Shown: positions 49,205 through 57,776 of the stretch, piece after piece
Layout of the letters: every line of letters begins with the position of its first letter
Position numbering within the stretch: the stretch's first letter is position 1
Source: Streptomycetaceae bacterium
Lineage (GTDB): Bacteria > Actinomycetota > Actinomycetes > Nanopelagicales > Nanopelagicaceae
DNA: 57,776 nucleotides
Direction of reading: 5' to 3'
Assembly: GCA_007280125.1 (NCBI GenBank)
Contig: QYPT01000025.1
Location: 1 to 57,776 of the forward strand
Notes under the pieces: model-generated
Seen by the model: the letters and a program-made list of their open reading frames with translations, nothing else
Database searches by the model: none
Told to the model about the DNA's origin: nothing
Made by a program: the position numbers and the translations under genes

Positions 49205-50749
49205 ATGGAGCGCTGGATACTTGCAATTGATTTAGGCAATGGAGGCCCAAAGGTTGCCGTGGTTGATCTTCATGATCACCTGCTTTCAGTCAGTGTCCGC
49301 ACAGTAAGTGTAAAAATTGGATTGGACGGCACCGCAACTCAAGATGCTAACGAGTGGTGGGAACAAGTAGTCGCGGGCGCTCGTGAAGCAATTATTGCAA
49401 GCAATGTTAATCCTGAAGGTCTGCATGCAGTTGCCATTACAGGTCAATGGGGCTCAACAGTTCCCGTTGACTCTCATGGAATCCCCGTGGGTGATGTGAT
49501 GCTCTGGTCTGATAACCGTGGTGAAAAATATATGCGAGAAATTATCGGTGGGCCAATTAGTTATCAGGGCTTCGCACCACACAAAGTCATTCCGTGGGTG
49601 CGCAAAACAGGCGGAGGACCAACGCCAAGTGGTGCAGATCCAACTGGGCATTCGATGGTGTTGCAACATGAAATGCAATCGACATATAACCGAGCAGCCT
49701 ATTTGCTCGAGCCCATTGACTACATAGGAATGCGCTTCACTGGCAAAGCGGGAGCAACACCTGCATCAATGATTCTGAGTTGGGTGACGGATAATCGTTT
49801 AGGGCGTGCTCTTAAATATGATGCATCTCTTGTACGCAAAGCGCGTCGTGACCCATTAAAACTCGCTCCCCTAATGCCCACTGGGTCAATCCTCGGAACA
49901 CTTTTATCCGACGTTGCGTCATCTCTTGGTGTGCCTACCAATGTCCCGGTCATTTGTGGAATTCCAGACTTACATTCGGCTGTTATCGGAAGTGGGGCAA
50001 TTAAACCCTTTGACACTCATGTCACAATCTCAACCACTGCATGGATTGGAGCACGTGTTCCATTTAAGAAAACAGACATACTGCACTCCATAGCAAGCGT
50101 TCCTGGGCTTGATAAGAATTTTCCTATAGTTGCCAACAATCACGAGACTGGTGGATCTGCACTTCGCTGGCTCAAAGAAAATATATTTAAAGACGAAAGT
50201 TATGAAAGTGCTCTAGCTAAGGCCGACACTGCTCCGGCTGGATCAGAAGGGTTGATATTTACGCCGTGGCTCAACGGCGAACGAAGCCCTGTAGATGACA
50301 AGAAGATTCGTGCATCTTTTCTCAATATCTCACTTCGTACCGATGAAGCGATGATGATTCGTGCAGTGATGGAAGGCGTTGCATTTAATTCACGTTGGCT
50401 CTTTGATTCATACGAAAAATTCTTAGGAAAGAAACCGGCTTCAGTCCGCATCATCGGCGGCGGAGCACAGTCAGATTTATGGTGCCAAATGCATGCCTAT
50501 GCGCTCAATCGACCCGTCGAACGCCCTGCCGATCCGCGCGATGCTCAACTCAAAGGAGTGGCTTCGTGGGCACGTATTTGCTTAGGTGAGTTAACTCTTG
50601 AAGCTGCGGGAGAACAAGCAATAGTCACTGACACGTTCTTGCCTGATGGACCGGATGCCAAAATTTATGCAGACTTATATGCTGAATATCGTCGGCTTTA
50701 CCCGATCCTTAAAAAGACACATCATCGTTTAAATAAAATTACGAATTAG
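49205..50749 (+). CDS. FGGY-family carbohydrate kinase (xylulokinase-like)
   Basis: AIDLGNGGPKVAVVD; GQWGSTVPVD; RIIGGGAQSDLWCQMHA. Confidence 0.85.
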   Translation: MERWILAIDLGNGGPKVAVVDLHDHLLSVSVRTVSVKIGLDGTATQDANEWWEQVVAGAREAIIASNVNPEGLHAVAITGQWGSTVPVDSHGIPVGDVMLWSDNRGEKYMREIIGGPISYQGFAPHKVIPWVRKTGGGPTPSGADPTGHSMVLQHEMQSTYNRAAYLLEPIDYIGMRFTGKAGATPASMILSWVTDNRLGRALKYDASLVRKARRDPLKLAPLMPTGSILGTLLSDVASSLGVPTNVPVICGIPDLHSAVIGSGAIKPFDTHVTISTTAWIGARVPFKKTDILHSIASVPGLDKNFPIVANNHETGGSALRWLKENIFKDESYESALAKADTAPAGSEGLIFTPWLNGERSPVDDKKIRASFLNISLRTDEAMMIRAVMEGVAFNSRWLFDSYEKFLGKKPASVRIIGGGAQSDLWCQMHAYALNRPVERPADPRDAQLKGVASWARICLGELTLEAAGEQAIVTDTFLPDGPDAKIYADLYAEYRRLYPILKKTHHRLNKITN

Positions 50750-51395
50750 TTTTAGATTCTATTTCTGAAATCTGCGCGATTAAGGCTCGAGAGACCTGGC
50801 GTAGCGCACCTTCGGGATCAACTCCTTGGGATGTTGCCCAAGCAATTGTTGCAAGAAGAACATCGCCTACCGCTTCCTCTGTTGGTGCACTAGGCGTAGT
50901 AATTTCTGTCGGAAGTTCAAGGGCAAGACGGTTTTTCTCAGCCCGGTAAAGCAATTTAGTGACGAGGGTAAGAGCTGGCTGTGCGATCGGGACCCCATCA
51001 ACTGCTGATGTTCGTCCTTTTTCTAGTGCTTTAAGAGCTTCCCAATTTTCAAGGACTTCATCACTAGATGAAACTTTTACATCAGCAAATACATGTGGGT
51101 GTCTGCGGATTAATTTATCGGCAACCGTCTGCGCAACATCTTCAATAGAAAATGGATGCGTAGGGTGCTCCTCGGCCATTCGCGCATGAAAATATACTTG
51201 CAACAATACGTCGCCAAGTTCTTCTTGCATTGCTTCGCGGTCGTTTGTTTCTACCGCTTCGATATATTCATAAGACTCTTCAAGGAGAAACTTGATAAGG
51301 GACTCATGAGTTTGCTCAGCGTCCCACAGGCATCCACCGGGTGAACGAAGCTGATCCATCACCGCAACTAGTCGTTGCAGGTGAGAAGTCGTCAT
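50739..51395 (-). CDS. mazG: MazG nucleoside triphosphate pyrophosphohydrolase
   Basis: LRSPGGCLWDAEQTHESLIKFLLEESYEYIEAVE; EELGDVLLQVYFHA; start ATG 51395. Confidence 0.9.
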   Translation of the reverse strand: MTTSHLQRLVAVMDQLRSPGGCLWDAEQTHESLIKFLLEESYEYIEAVETNDREAMQEELGDVLLQVYFHARMAEEHPTHPFSIEDVAQTVADKLIRRHPHVFADVKVSSSDEVLENWEALKALEKGRTSAVDGVPIAQPALTLVTKLLYRAEKNRLALELPTEITTPSAPTEEAVGDVLLATIAWATSQGVDPEGALRQVSRALIAQISEIESKTNS

Positions 51396-52006
51396 GGAGC
51401 AGGTGTTGGTGAAGCCGATGTCGCAGAACCTGCAGCATTTGCTGCAACGACATCCCCAAGTGCTGGATCCCACTTGCCGTAACGAGGATTCACAGTTACT
51501 TTCAACTTCTCTGCTTTAGCGATAATCAATTTCTGAATTTCAGATCCGGTATTGGCTTCTGGAATTCCCGCAGCAACAGCAGCGGCTGAAAGTTTTTCGG
51601 AAATAATAATGAGTTCAAGATATGCATCTAAATCATCTGCAGCTATTCCTGCGCCAACAAGTGCCTTAGGAAGAGCGTTCTTGCCACCAACTTGACCGAG
51701 GATTGTCTCGCGGCGAGCATCAATTTCCGCTTTAGTAACTACCATTTTGCCATCAGCTGCAACATCCTTGAGGAGTGCGGCCATCAAGTGAAAGCGCAAT
51801 TGTCCGCGATTGAGATCTTGGCCCGCATCTAAAGTCATTCCCGCTGTATCTACGTTCTTACGTTCTGCAAGAATGTCATCGATACTCTTTTGAACAGTTG
51901 CTTGAGTAATCTTGGTTGAGCCTAAAGATGCGGCAACGCCTACTTGAGAACACCCAGAAAGTAGAAGGGCGCTAGCTACTGTTAGAACGGCAATGATTTT
52001 TTTCAC
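51392..52006 (-). CDS. SurA-N-like lipoprotein
   Basis: GTG 52006; lipobox LLLSGCS; VGVAASLGSTKITQATVQKSIDDIL. Confidence 0.7.
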   Translation of the reverse strand: MKKIIAVLTVASALLLSGCSQVGVAASLGSTKITQATVQKSIDDILAERKNVDTAGMTLDAGQDLNRGQLRFHLMAALLKDVAADGKMVVTKAEIDARRETILGQVGGKNALPKALVGAGIAADDLDAYLELIIISEKLSAAAVAAGIPEANTGSEIQKLIIAKAEKLKVTVNPRYGKWDPALGDVVAANAAGSATSASPTPAP

Positions 52007-55000
52007 GTCGTACTCGCTTTCGGTGACAACTTCGCTGTCATGTTCGGTGCCAGGGTTGGCCTGACAAGAGTGTTTATGGCTTCGGTTACCCACGCCAGAA
52101 GAGAAGTATCCACCATTACAGGTGTCTGAGATGACGGTGACCACGCCGACCCGCTTGGAAGGGCGATAAGAAGGGCCCCTGTCGCGCTCTTGCACAAGGA
52201 ACCGGGATAAAGGCGAGTGAGGCGCAATTGCAAGGATTCGGGCAGCTTCACAGGATTTAGGCGAAGAAATTTTCCTTGCATGACAACTTCCGTGAGTTTG
52301 ACCTCTTTTGCCAAGGCGCGAAGTTCCGCCACTCCCAGCAAAAACGCGGCTTCTAGTGGAAGGGGACCGAATCGATCGACCAATTCTGCACGAATTTCTT
52401 CAACGGCTTCAGGTGATGTTACATCGGCTAGACGACGATAGAGATCCAAACGTAAACGCTCACCCGGGACGTAGTCATGTGACAGATGCGCATTTATTGG
52501 GAGTTCTACTTTGCATTCAAGTGATTTCTCTTGCGTCTCCATAATTCCTGCTTTGTAATCTTGTACAGCTTCTCCAACCATCCGCATATATAAATCAAAT
52601 CCCACATCGGCAATGTGACCTGATTGTTCTCCGCCCAACAAATTGCCGGCACCGCGAATTTCGAGATCTTTGAGGGCTACTCGCATTCCAGAACCTAGAT
52701 CAGTATTGGCTGCAATTGTCTTGAGTCGATCATGTGCTAATTCAGAAAGTGGCTGGTCGGTTGGGTATAAGAAATATGCGTATGCGCGCTCTCGGCCACG
52801 ACCTACCCGACCGCGCAACTGATGAAGCTGAGAGAGTCCGAAAAGATCAGCACGCTCGACAATCAAAGTATTTGCATTTGAAATATCAAGTCCGCTTTCA
52901 ACAATTGTGGTGCAGACTAAAACATCAAATTCGCGCTCCCAGAAGCCAAGAATGACATCTTCAAGCATGTGCTCTCCCATTTGCCCATGTGCGACTCGAA
53001 TTCGAGCTTCGGGAATAAGTTCTTGAAGTTGGGATGCTGCACGATCAATAGATTCCACTCGATTATGAATATAGAAAACTTGTCCATCGCGCAATAATTC
53101 GCGACGAATCGCTGCGGATATTTGTGCCTTCTCACTCGCTCCGACATAGGTCAGAATTGGATGTCGATCTTCGGGTGGAGTCGTGATTGTGGACATCTCT
53201 CGAATTCCAGTAACTGCCATCTCTAACGTACGCGGAATCGGAGTTGCAGACATAGCTAGTACGTCAACCGAGGTGCGAAGTTTTTTCAGTGACTCTTTTT
53301 GTTCAACTCCAAAACGTTGTTCTTCGTCCACGATTACTAAACCTAAGTCCTTGAAATTAACATCCGCTGAAAGTAATCGGTGCGTACCTATGATGACATC
53401 CACTGAACCTGATGTTAGATCTGCCAAGATCTCTTTACTTTCTTTCGCGCTATTGAATCGAGAAAGTCCAGCAACTCTTACTGGGAATCCAGAATAACGC
53501 TCTGAAAATGTCGTGCTGTGTTGTTGCACAAGTAATGTTGTCGGAACAAGCACCGCAACTTGTTTACCATCTTGAACTGCCTTAAATGCAGCTCGAATTG
53601 CAATTTCAGTCTTTCCGTAGCCTACATCTCCGCAAATAATTCGATCCATTGGATATGGGCGTTCCATGTCAGCTTTGACTTCATCGATGGTCGATAGCTG
53701 ATCAGCAGTTTCTACATAAGAAAATGCATCTTCAAGTTCGCGCTGCCATGGCGTGTCAGGTGAAAATGCAAAACCCGGAGCGCTAGTACGTGCTGCATAG
53801 AGCCGGATTAGTTCGCCCGCAATCTGACGTACAGCTTTACGCGCGCGGCCTTTAGCCTTTTGCCAATCTCCACTACCAATCCTATGAACTGTCGGAGATT
53901 CGCCACCTATGTACTTGCTGACTTGCTCTAACGAATCGGTAGGTACAAAAATTCGATCACCTGGCATTCCGCGTTTAGCGGATGCATATTCAATAATTAG
54001 ATATTCGCGAGTAATCACGCCTGTAGTTCTATGTACGAGTTCAACATATCGACCGATTCCATGTTGTTCATGTACTACAAAGTCACCAGCTTTGAGCTCA
54101 AGGGGATCAATTGTTTGTTTACGGCGTGAAGGAAGTCGATCTCCATCTTTTCCACTGCCCTTATTCCCCGATAGATCACGCTCAGTAATAAACAGTAATG
54201 AGGCAGAATGAGAGAGAAAACCGTGGCTTAGATTTGAAGTTGTCACATAAACGGTTCCATGGACTGGTTGAGCATTTAGCTCAGCAACCATCCGCACAGG
54301 TAGATCCGCATTTCTAAAGACATCAGCAAAGCGTTCTGCCATTCCAGCACCTAGCGCAGAAAAGACAACAGTGTGATTTTGTGCCAGAGAATCGGCAATC
54401 AATGCAACTGCTTTATCAGCGTCACCACGCATCGGTTCGATAGGGCTTACGTCAAGAAAGGCCGTCTCTTCGTCAAGGTCGCTTCCGAAGGAATTGAAAC
54501 TGCGAGTAGGCAAGTGTAAATCTTGCACCTGCTCTTCAACCTCTTCCCATGATAAATACGTTCCGTCGCCATCATGTAAAGGCGAAACTCCGCCACTTGC
54601 AGCGTTAGACCATGAAGCAGCCAAGAACTCTTTATTTGTAGCCAACAAATCGACCGAGCGAGAACGGATGCGCTCTTTATCCAAGAAAATCAATTCGGTG
54701 TTAGGAAGTGCACGTTCAAGAATGCTTTCTTGTTTATCAACCAGCAACGGAATAAGCGATTCCATGCCCTCGGTAATTATTCCATCAGCAATTCTCTCGC
54801 ATACCTCTTTTGCAGCGGGAAATGTTGCGGGCAGCAAACTAGCTTTGGCTCGAACTTCTGGGGTAAGTAGCAACTCTCTGCATGGATAGATTGCTAATTT
54901 GCCTATGACTGGCGTTGAGGTGCGCTGGTCGGCAACTTCAAAATAGTTGAGTTCTTCGATTTCATCACCAAAGAAATCCACACGAATTGGGTGGTCGGAT

Positions 55001-55539
55001 AAAGGAAGAAATATGTCAACGATCCCACCACGTACCGCATAATCTCCGCGGCGCTCAACAAGGTCAGTTCGTTCATAGGCTAGATCAGATAAATGTTGTA
55101 CTAGTTTCTCTAACTCAAGTTCTTGGCCAATTTCTAATTCAACTAAAGGGCTCTTGGCTAAGTCCGCAATGAAGCGATGAATAAGTCCTCGGGCTGGAGT
55201 GACAATCACGGGATGAGCATCTGTACCAATAGATTTTTCAAGTTGATACAACGCATGAATTCGGCGGGCAATTGTGTCGCTTCGCGGACTTAATCTTTCA
55301 TGAGGAAGGGTCTCCCATGCTGGAAATTCATAAACGTTGTCATGCAAAGTTCGCAATTCGGTAGCTAAATCCTCAGCAGCTCGACTAGAAGCAGTCACGA
55401 CAATGAGAGGACGATCTTTCGCGCGCAGCGCTAGGAGAAATGGATTGATTGATGAAGGAGCAACTATCGTGCGTGCTTCGCTCATGCTGGAAACTATGTC
55501 CACTGATTGAGACAGAGCAGGCAGTAATCCGCGCATCAT
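52003..55539 (-). CDS. mfd: transcription-repair coupling factor Mfd
   Basis: DYVVHEQHGIG-like motif, RIICGDVGYGKTEIAIRAAFKA, DEEQRFGVEQKE, SATPIPRTLEMA; start ATG 55539 with AAAGGAG SD. Confidence 0.95.
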   Translation of the reverse strand: MMRGLLPALSQSVDIVSSMSEARTIVAPSSINPFLLALRAKDRPLIVVTASSRAAEDLATELRTLHDNVYEFPAWETLPHERLSPRSDTIARRIHALYQLEKSIGTDAHPVIVTPARGLIHRFIADLAKSPLVELEIGQELELEKLVQHLSDLAYERTDLVERRGDYAVRGGIVDIFLPLSDHPIRVDFFGDEIEELNYFEVADQRTSTPVIGKLAIYPCRELLLTPEVRAKASLLPATFPAAKEVCERIADGIITEGMESLIPLLVDKQESILERALPNTELIFLDKERIRSRSVDLLATNKEFLAASWSNAASGGVSPLHDGDGTYLSWEEVEEQVQDLHLPTRSFNSFGSDLDEETAFLDVSPIEPMRGDADKAVALIADSLAQNHTVVFSALGAGMAERFADVFRNADLPVRMVAELNAQPVHGTVYVTTSNLSHGFLSHSASLLFITERDLSGNKGSGKDGDRLPSRRKQTIDPLELKAGDFVVHEQHGIGRYVELVHRTTGVITREYLIIEYASAKRGMPGDRIFVPTDSLEQVSKYIGGESPTVHRIGSGDWQKAKGRARKAVRQIAGELIRLYAARTSAPGFAFSPDTPWQRELEDAFSYVETADQLSTIDEVKADMERPYPMDRIICGDVGYGKTEIAIRAAFKAVQDGKQVAVLVPTTLLVQQHSTTFSERYSGFPVRVAGLSRFNSAKESKEILADLTSGSVDVIIGTHRLLSADVNFKDLGLVIVDEEQRFGVEQKESLKKLRTSVDVLAMSATPIPRTLEMAVTGIREMSTITTPPEDRHPILTYVGASEKAQISAAIRRELLRDGQVFYIHNRVESIDRAASQLQELIPEARIRVAHGQMGEHMLEDVILGFWEREFDVLVCTTIVESGLDISNANTLIVERADLFGLSQLHQLRGRVGRGRERAYAYFLYPTDQPLSELAHDRLKTIAANTDLGSGMRVALKDLEIRGAGNLLGGEQSGHIADVGFDLYMRMVGEAVQDYKAGIMETQEKSLECKVELPINAHLSHDYVPGERLRLDLYRRLADVTSPEAVEEIRAELVDRFGPLPLEAAFLLGVAELRALAKEVKLTEVVMQGKFLRLNPVKLPESLQLRLTRLYPGSLCKSATGALLIALPSGSAWSPSSQTPVMVDTSLLAWVTEAINTLVRPTLAPNMTAKLSPKASTT

Positions 55540-55661
55540 CACTCCTTTCCTAGCAATAGAGCCACACAACAAATGCCAATATGCCCCACAGTGCAAAAGT
55601 CCCAGGGCTCCGAGACGGGGTACATGTGAGTCTAGAGCAGAAACACCTGCATAATTAGCGC

Positions 55662-57776
55662 ATGTCTGCTGAGAACTTAGTCGTTGGAGAATTCAATGAC
55701 GATGCCGAGCTTCGCAGCGATGTTCGCAGACTCGGTGACCTGTTGGGTCAATCTCTCGTACGTCAAGAAGGCCTGGAACTCCTTGAACTCGTTGAAGCGG
55801 TCCGAAGCGCAGTACGAGAGGGTGGTGGCGCCGAACTTCTTGCCAATGTAAGTGTTGAAGAATCAGTCCAATTAGTACGCGCCTTTAGTACCTACTTCCA
55901 TTTAGCAAACGTGGCAGAACAAGTTCATCGTTCTCGCATTTTGGCACAAGTGCGCATTGATAGTGGATCCTGGATTTCACGTGCAGTAGACAAAATCATC
56001 AGCGCAAAAGAAAATCCAGTTGCAGGGCATGAAATTACCAATGCAGATATTGCTTTGTGGCTTTCAGATTTCATGGTGCGCCCAGTCTTTACTGCACACC
56101 CAACAGAAGCTGCTCGTCGTTCAATTTTGGGAAAATTAGGACAGATCGCTGATTTATTAGACCAGGAAACTTCAGTTATTCAACAAAGGCGTCTTGGGGA
56201 AACTGTTGATCTTCTTTGGCAAACAGATGAATTAAGACTTGGTCAACCAGAACCTCTGGATGAGGCGATGAATGCTCTTTACTACTTAGATGATCTTTTC
56301 CGTGTAACAGTTCCCGAAGTTCTAGATGACTTAGCGCAAGAACTTAAAAGATTAGATTTCGACTTGCCTCCGACGAGCCGTCCATTGTCATTTGGTACAT
56401 GGATCGGTGGTGATCGCGATGGCAATCCAAACGTGACTCCAACAGTTACGCGAGAGACTTTAGTTCTTCAGGCAGGACATGCAATTCGTGTAACCCTTGA
56501 TGCGATGAACGAAATTCGCCAAGTGCTCTCTATCTCAACAAGAATTACTGGCGTCTCCCCCGAACTTCTGGCATCAGTTGAGCAAGACCTAGAACTCATT
56601 CCAGAAATTGAAGCGCGCTACCGCAGAATCAATGCTGAAGAGCCGTATCGATTAAAGGCCACGGCAATTGTGCATCGACTTAATCTCACTCGCATTCGTC
56701 ATGCGCAAGGTGCTGGGCATGTTCCACACCGCGATTACAAGGACACTCAGGAATTATTGAGTGACTTAACTTTAATGCGTGATTCACTTTTTGCTCACCG
56801 AGGTGAATTAATTGCAACAGGATTGCTCGAGCGAACAATTCGGACGATCGCTACATTCGGACTTACGCATGCAACTATGGATATTCGCGAGCATGCGCAA
56901 ATGCATCATCATGCCCTCGCTCAATTCTTAGGCGAAGATTATGCGCAACTCTCCACCGAAGAGCGCTACGAGAAACTCGGAGCCGAGCTCACACAGGTAA
57001 ATCGCTGCAATCCCACTCAACTCGATGCACTCGGCAAGAAGACACTCAATACTTTTTCAGCTGTAGGTGACCTTATCGATCGCTTCGGCCCAGAAGTCAT
57101 CGAGACATACATTGTTTCAATGACTAAAGGGGCCGATGACTTGCTCGCAGCAGTCGTCTTAGCAAAAGAAGCCGGCTTAGTTGATTTATCTAACAAGAAA
57201 GCTCTTATTGGTTTTGCGCCACTGCTGGAGACAGTTGCTGAATTGCGTTCTGCCGATGTAATTCTTGAGGCGCTACTTACACAACCTGCCTACCGTTCCT
57301 TAGTAAAACTTCGTGGCGACGTTCAAGAAGTGATGTTGGGATACTCGGATTCAAATAAAGACGCCGGAATTACTACCAGTCAATGGGAAATTCATCGCGC
57401 TCAACGACGCTTACGTGATGTTGCCTTGACCCATGGCGTGAAATTACGACTCTTCCATGGACGTGGAGGATCTGTCGGACGTGGTGGTGGGCCTACATAT
57501 GACGCACTCATTGCTTTGCCTTGGGGATCCATCGATGGACAAATTAAAATGACCGAACAAGGTGAAGTAATCAGCGATAAGTATTCACTGCCTTCACTTG
57601 CACGCGAAAATGTTGAGCTTTCATTAGCTGCTGCCCTTGAAGCAACCGTTCTTAATCGTGGTCCCCGCCAACCGCGTGAAGACCTGTTGAAATGGAACGA
57701 TTGCATGGACCTTCTCAGTGAAAGTTCTTTTGCGCATTACCGAAAACTGATTGACCATCCTGATTTACCTGCTTAC
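55662..57776 (+). CDS. ppc: phosphoenolpyruvate carboxylase, 3'-truncated by window edge
   Basis: Open 705-codon frame to the window end; VFTAHPTEAARRS, FGTWIGGDRDGNPNVTP, LFHGRGGSVGRGGGPTYDAL; absent from ORF track because no stop is in the window. Confidence 0.95.
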   Translation, partial: MSAENLVVGEFNDDAELRSDVRRLGDLLGQSLVRQEGLELLELVEAVRSAVREGGGAELLANVSVEESVQLVRAFSTYFHLANVAEQVHRSRILAQVRIDSGSWISRAVDKIISAKENPVAGHEITNADIALWLSDFMVRPVFTAHPTEAARRSILGKLGQIADLLDQETSVIQQRRLGETVDLLWQTDELRLGQPEPLDEAMNALYYLDDLFRVTVPEVLDDLAQELKRLDFDLPPTSRPLSFGTWIGGDRDGNPNVTPTVTRETLVLQAGHAIRVTLDAMNEIRQVLSISTRITGVSPELLASVEQDLELIPEIEARYRRINAEEPYRLKATAIVHRLNLTRIRHAQGAGHVPHRDYKDTQELLSDLTLMRDSLFAHRGELIATGLLERTIRTIATFGLTHATMDIREHAQMHHHALAQFLGEDYAQLSTEERYEKLGAELTQVNRCNPTQLDALGKKTLNTFSAVGDLIDRFGPEVIETYIVSMTKGADDLLAAVVLAKEAGLVDLSNKKALIGFAPLLETVAELRSADVILEALLTQPAYRSLVKLRGDVQEVMLGYSDSNKDAGITTSQWEIHRAQRRLRDVALTHGVKLRLFHGRGGSVGRGGGPTYDALIALPWGSIDGQIKMTEQGEVISDKYSLPSLARENVELSLAAALEATVLNRGPRQPREDLLKWNDCMDLLSESSFAHYRKLIDHPDLPAY

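Noticed and set aside
57401-57706. 101 aa minus-strand ORF at the right edge
   Set aside because: Antisense to ppc, which stays open across the region with catalytic motifs.

Overview
The window reads as an ordinary-density actinobacterial chromosome segment (about 47 genes). Gene content, compactness and leaderless promoters suggest a streamlined freshwater-type actinobacterium, but that taxonomic placement is inference. It begins in the 5' end of an initiator tRNA-Met (minus strand) and ends inside ppc (PEP carboxylase). The left third matches the neighbourhood I recall from Mycobacterium Rv3193c-Rv3202c: UPF0182, PDZ/Lon protease, zincin-like protein, DUF45 peptidase, ThiF-like protein, WhiB7, UvrD2, NudC, AdnB, AdnA. 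The middle holds argG, typA, ychF, rmuC and a persulfide/sulfide module (CstR, rhodanese, CoADR-Rhd, SQR-like, thioredoxin). The right part holds sugar-acid/amino-acid catabolism genes, followed by mazG, a SurA-like lipoprotein, mfd and ppc. Strongest leads: (1) a whiB7 leader with an SD-preceded 49-aa uORF and an intrinsic terminator, consistent with ribosome-mediated attenuation; (2) a three-ORF UxaA-type dehydratase in which two tandem paralogues have lost complementary catalytic motifs; (3) two matching ATACCC-GGGTAT operators in front of the two halves of the persulfide module, one overlapping a leaderless start; (4) an APC permease whose SD positions an AUC codon as start; (5) a recurrent TANNNT-N6/7-start leaderless promoter signature. 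No mobile elements, CRISPR arrays or prophage were seen. All family calls are by eye from motifs and recalled homologues; no searches were run.
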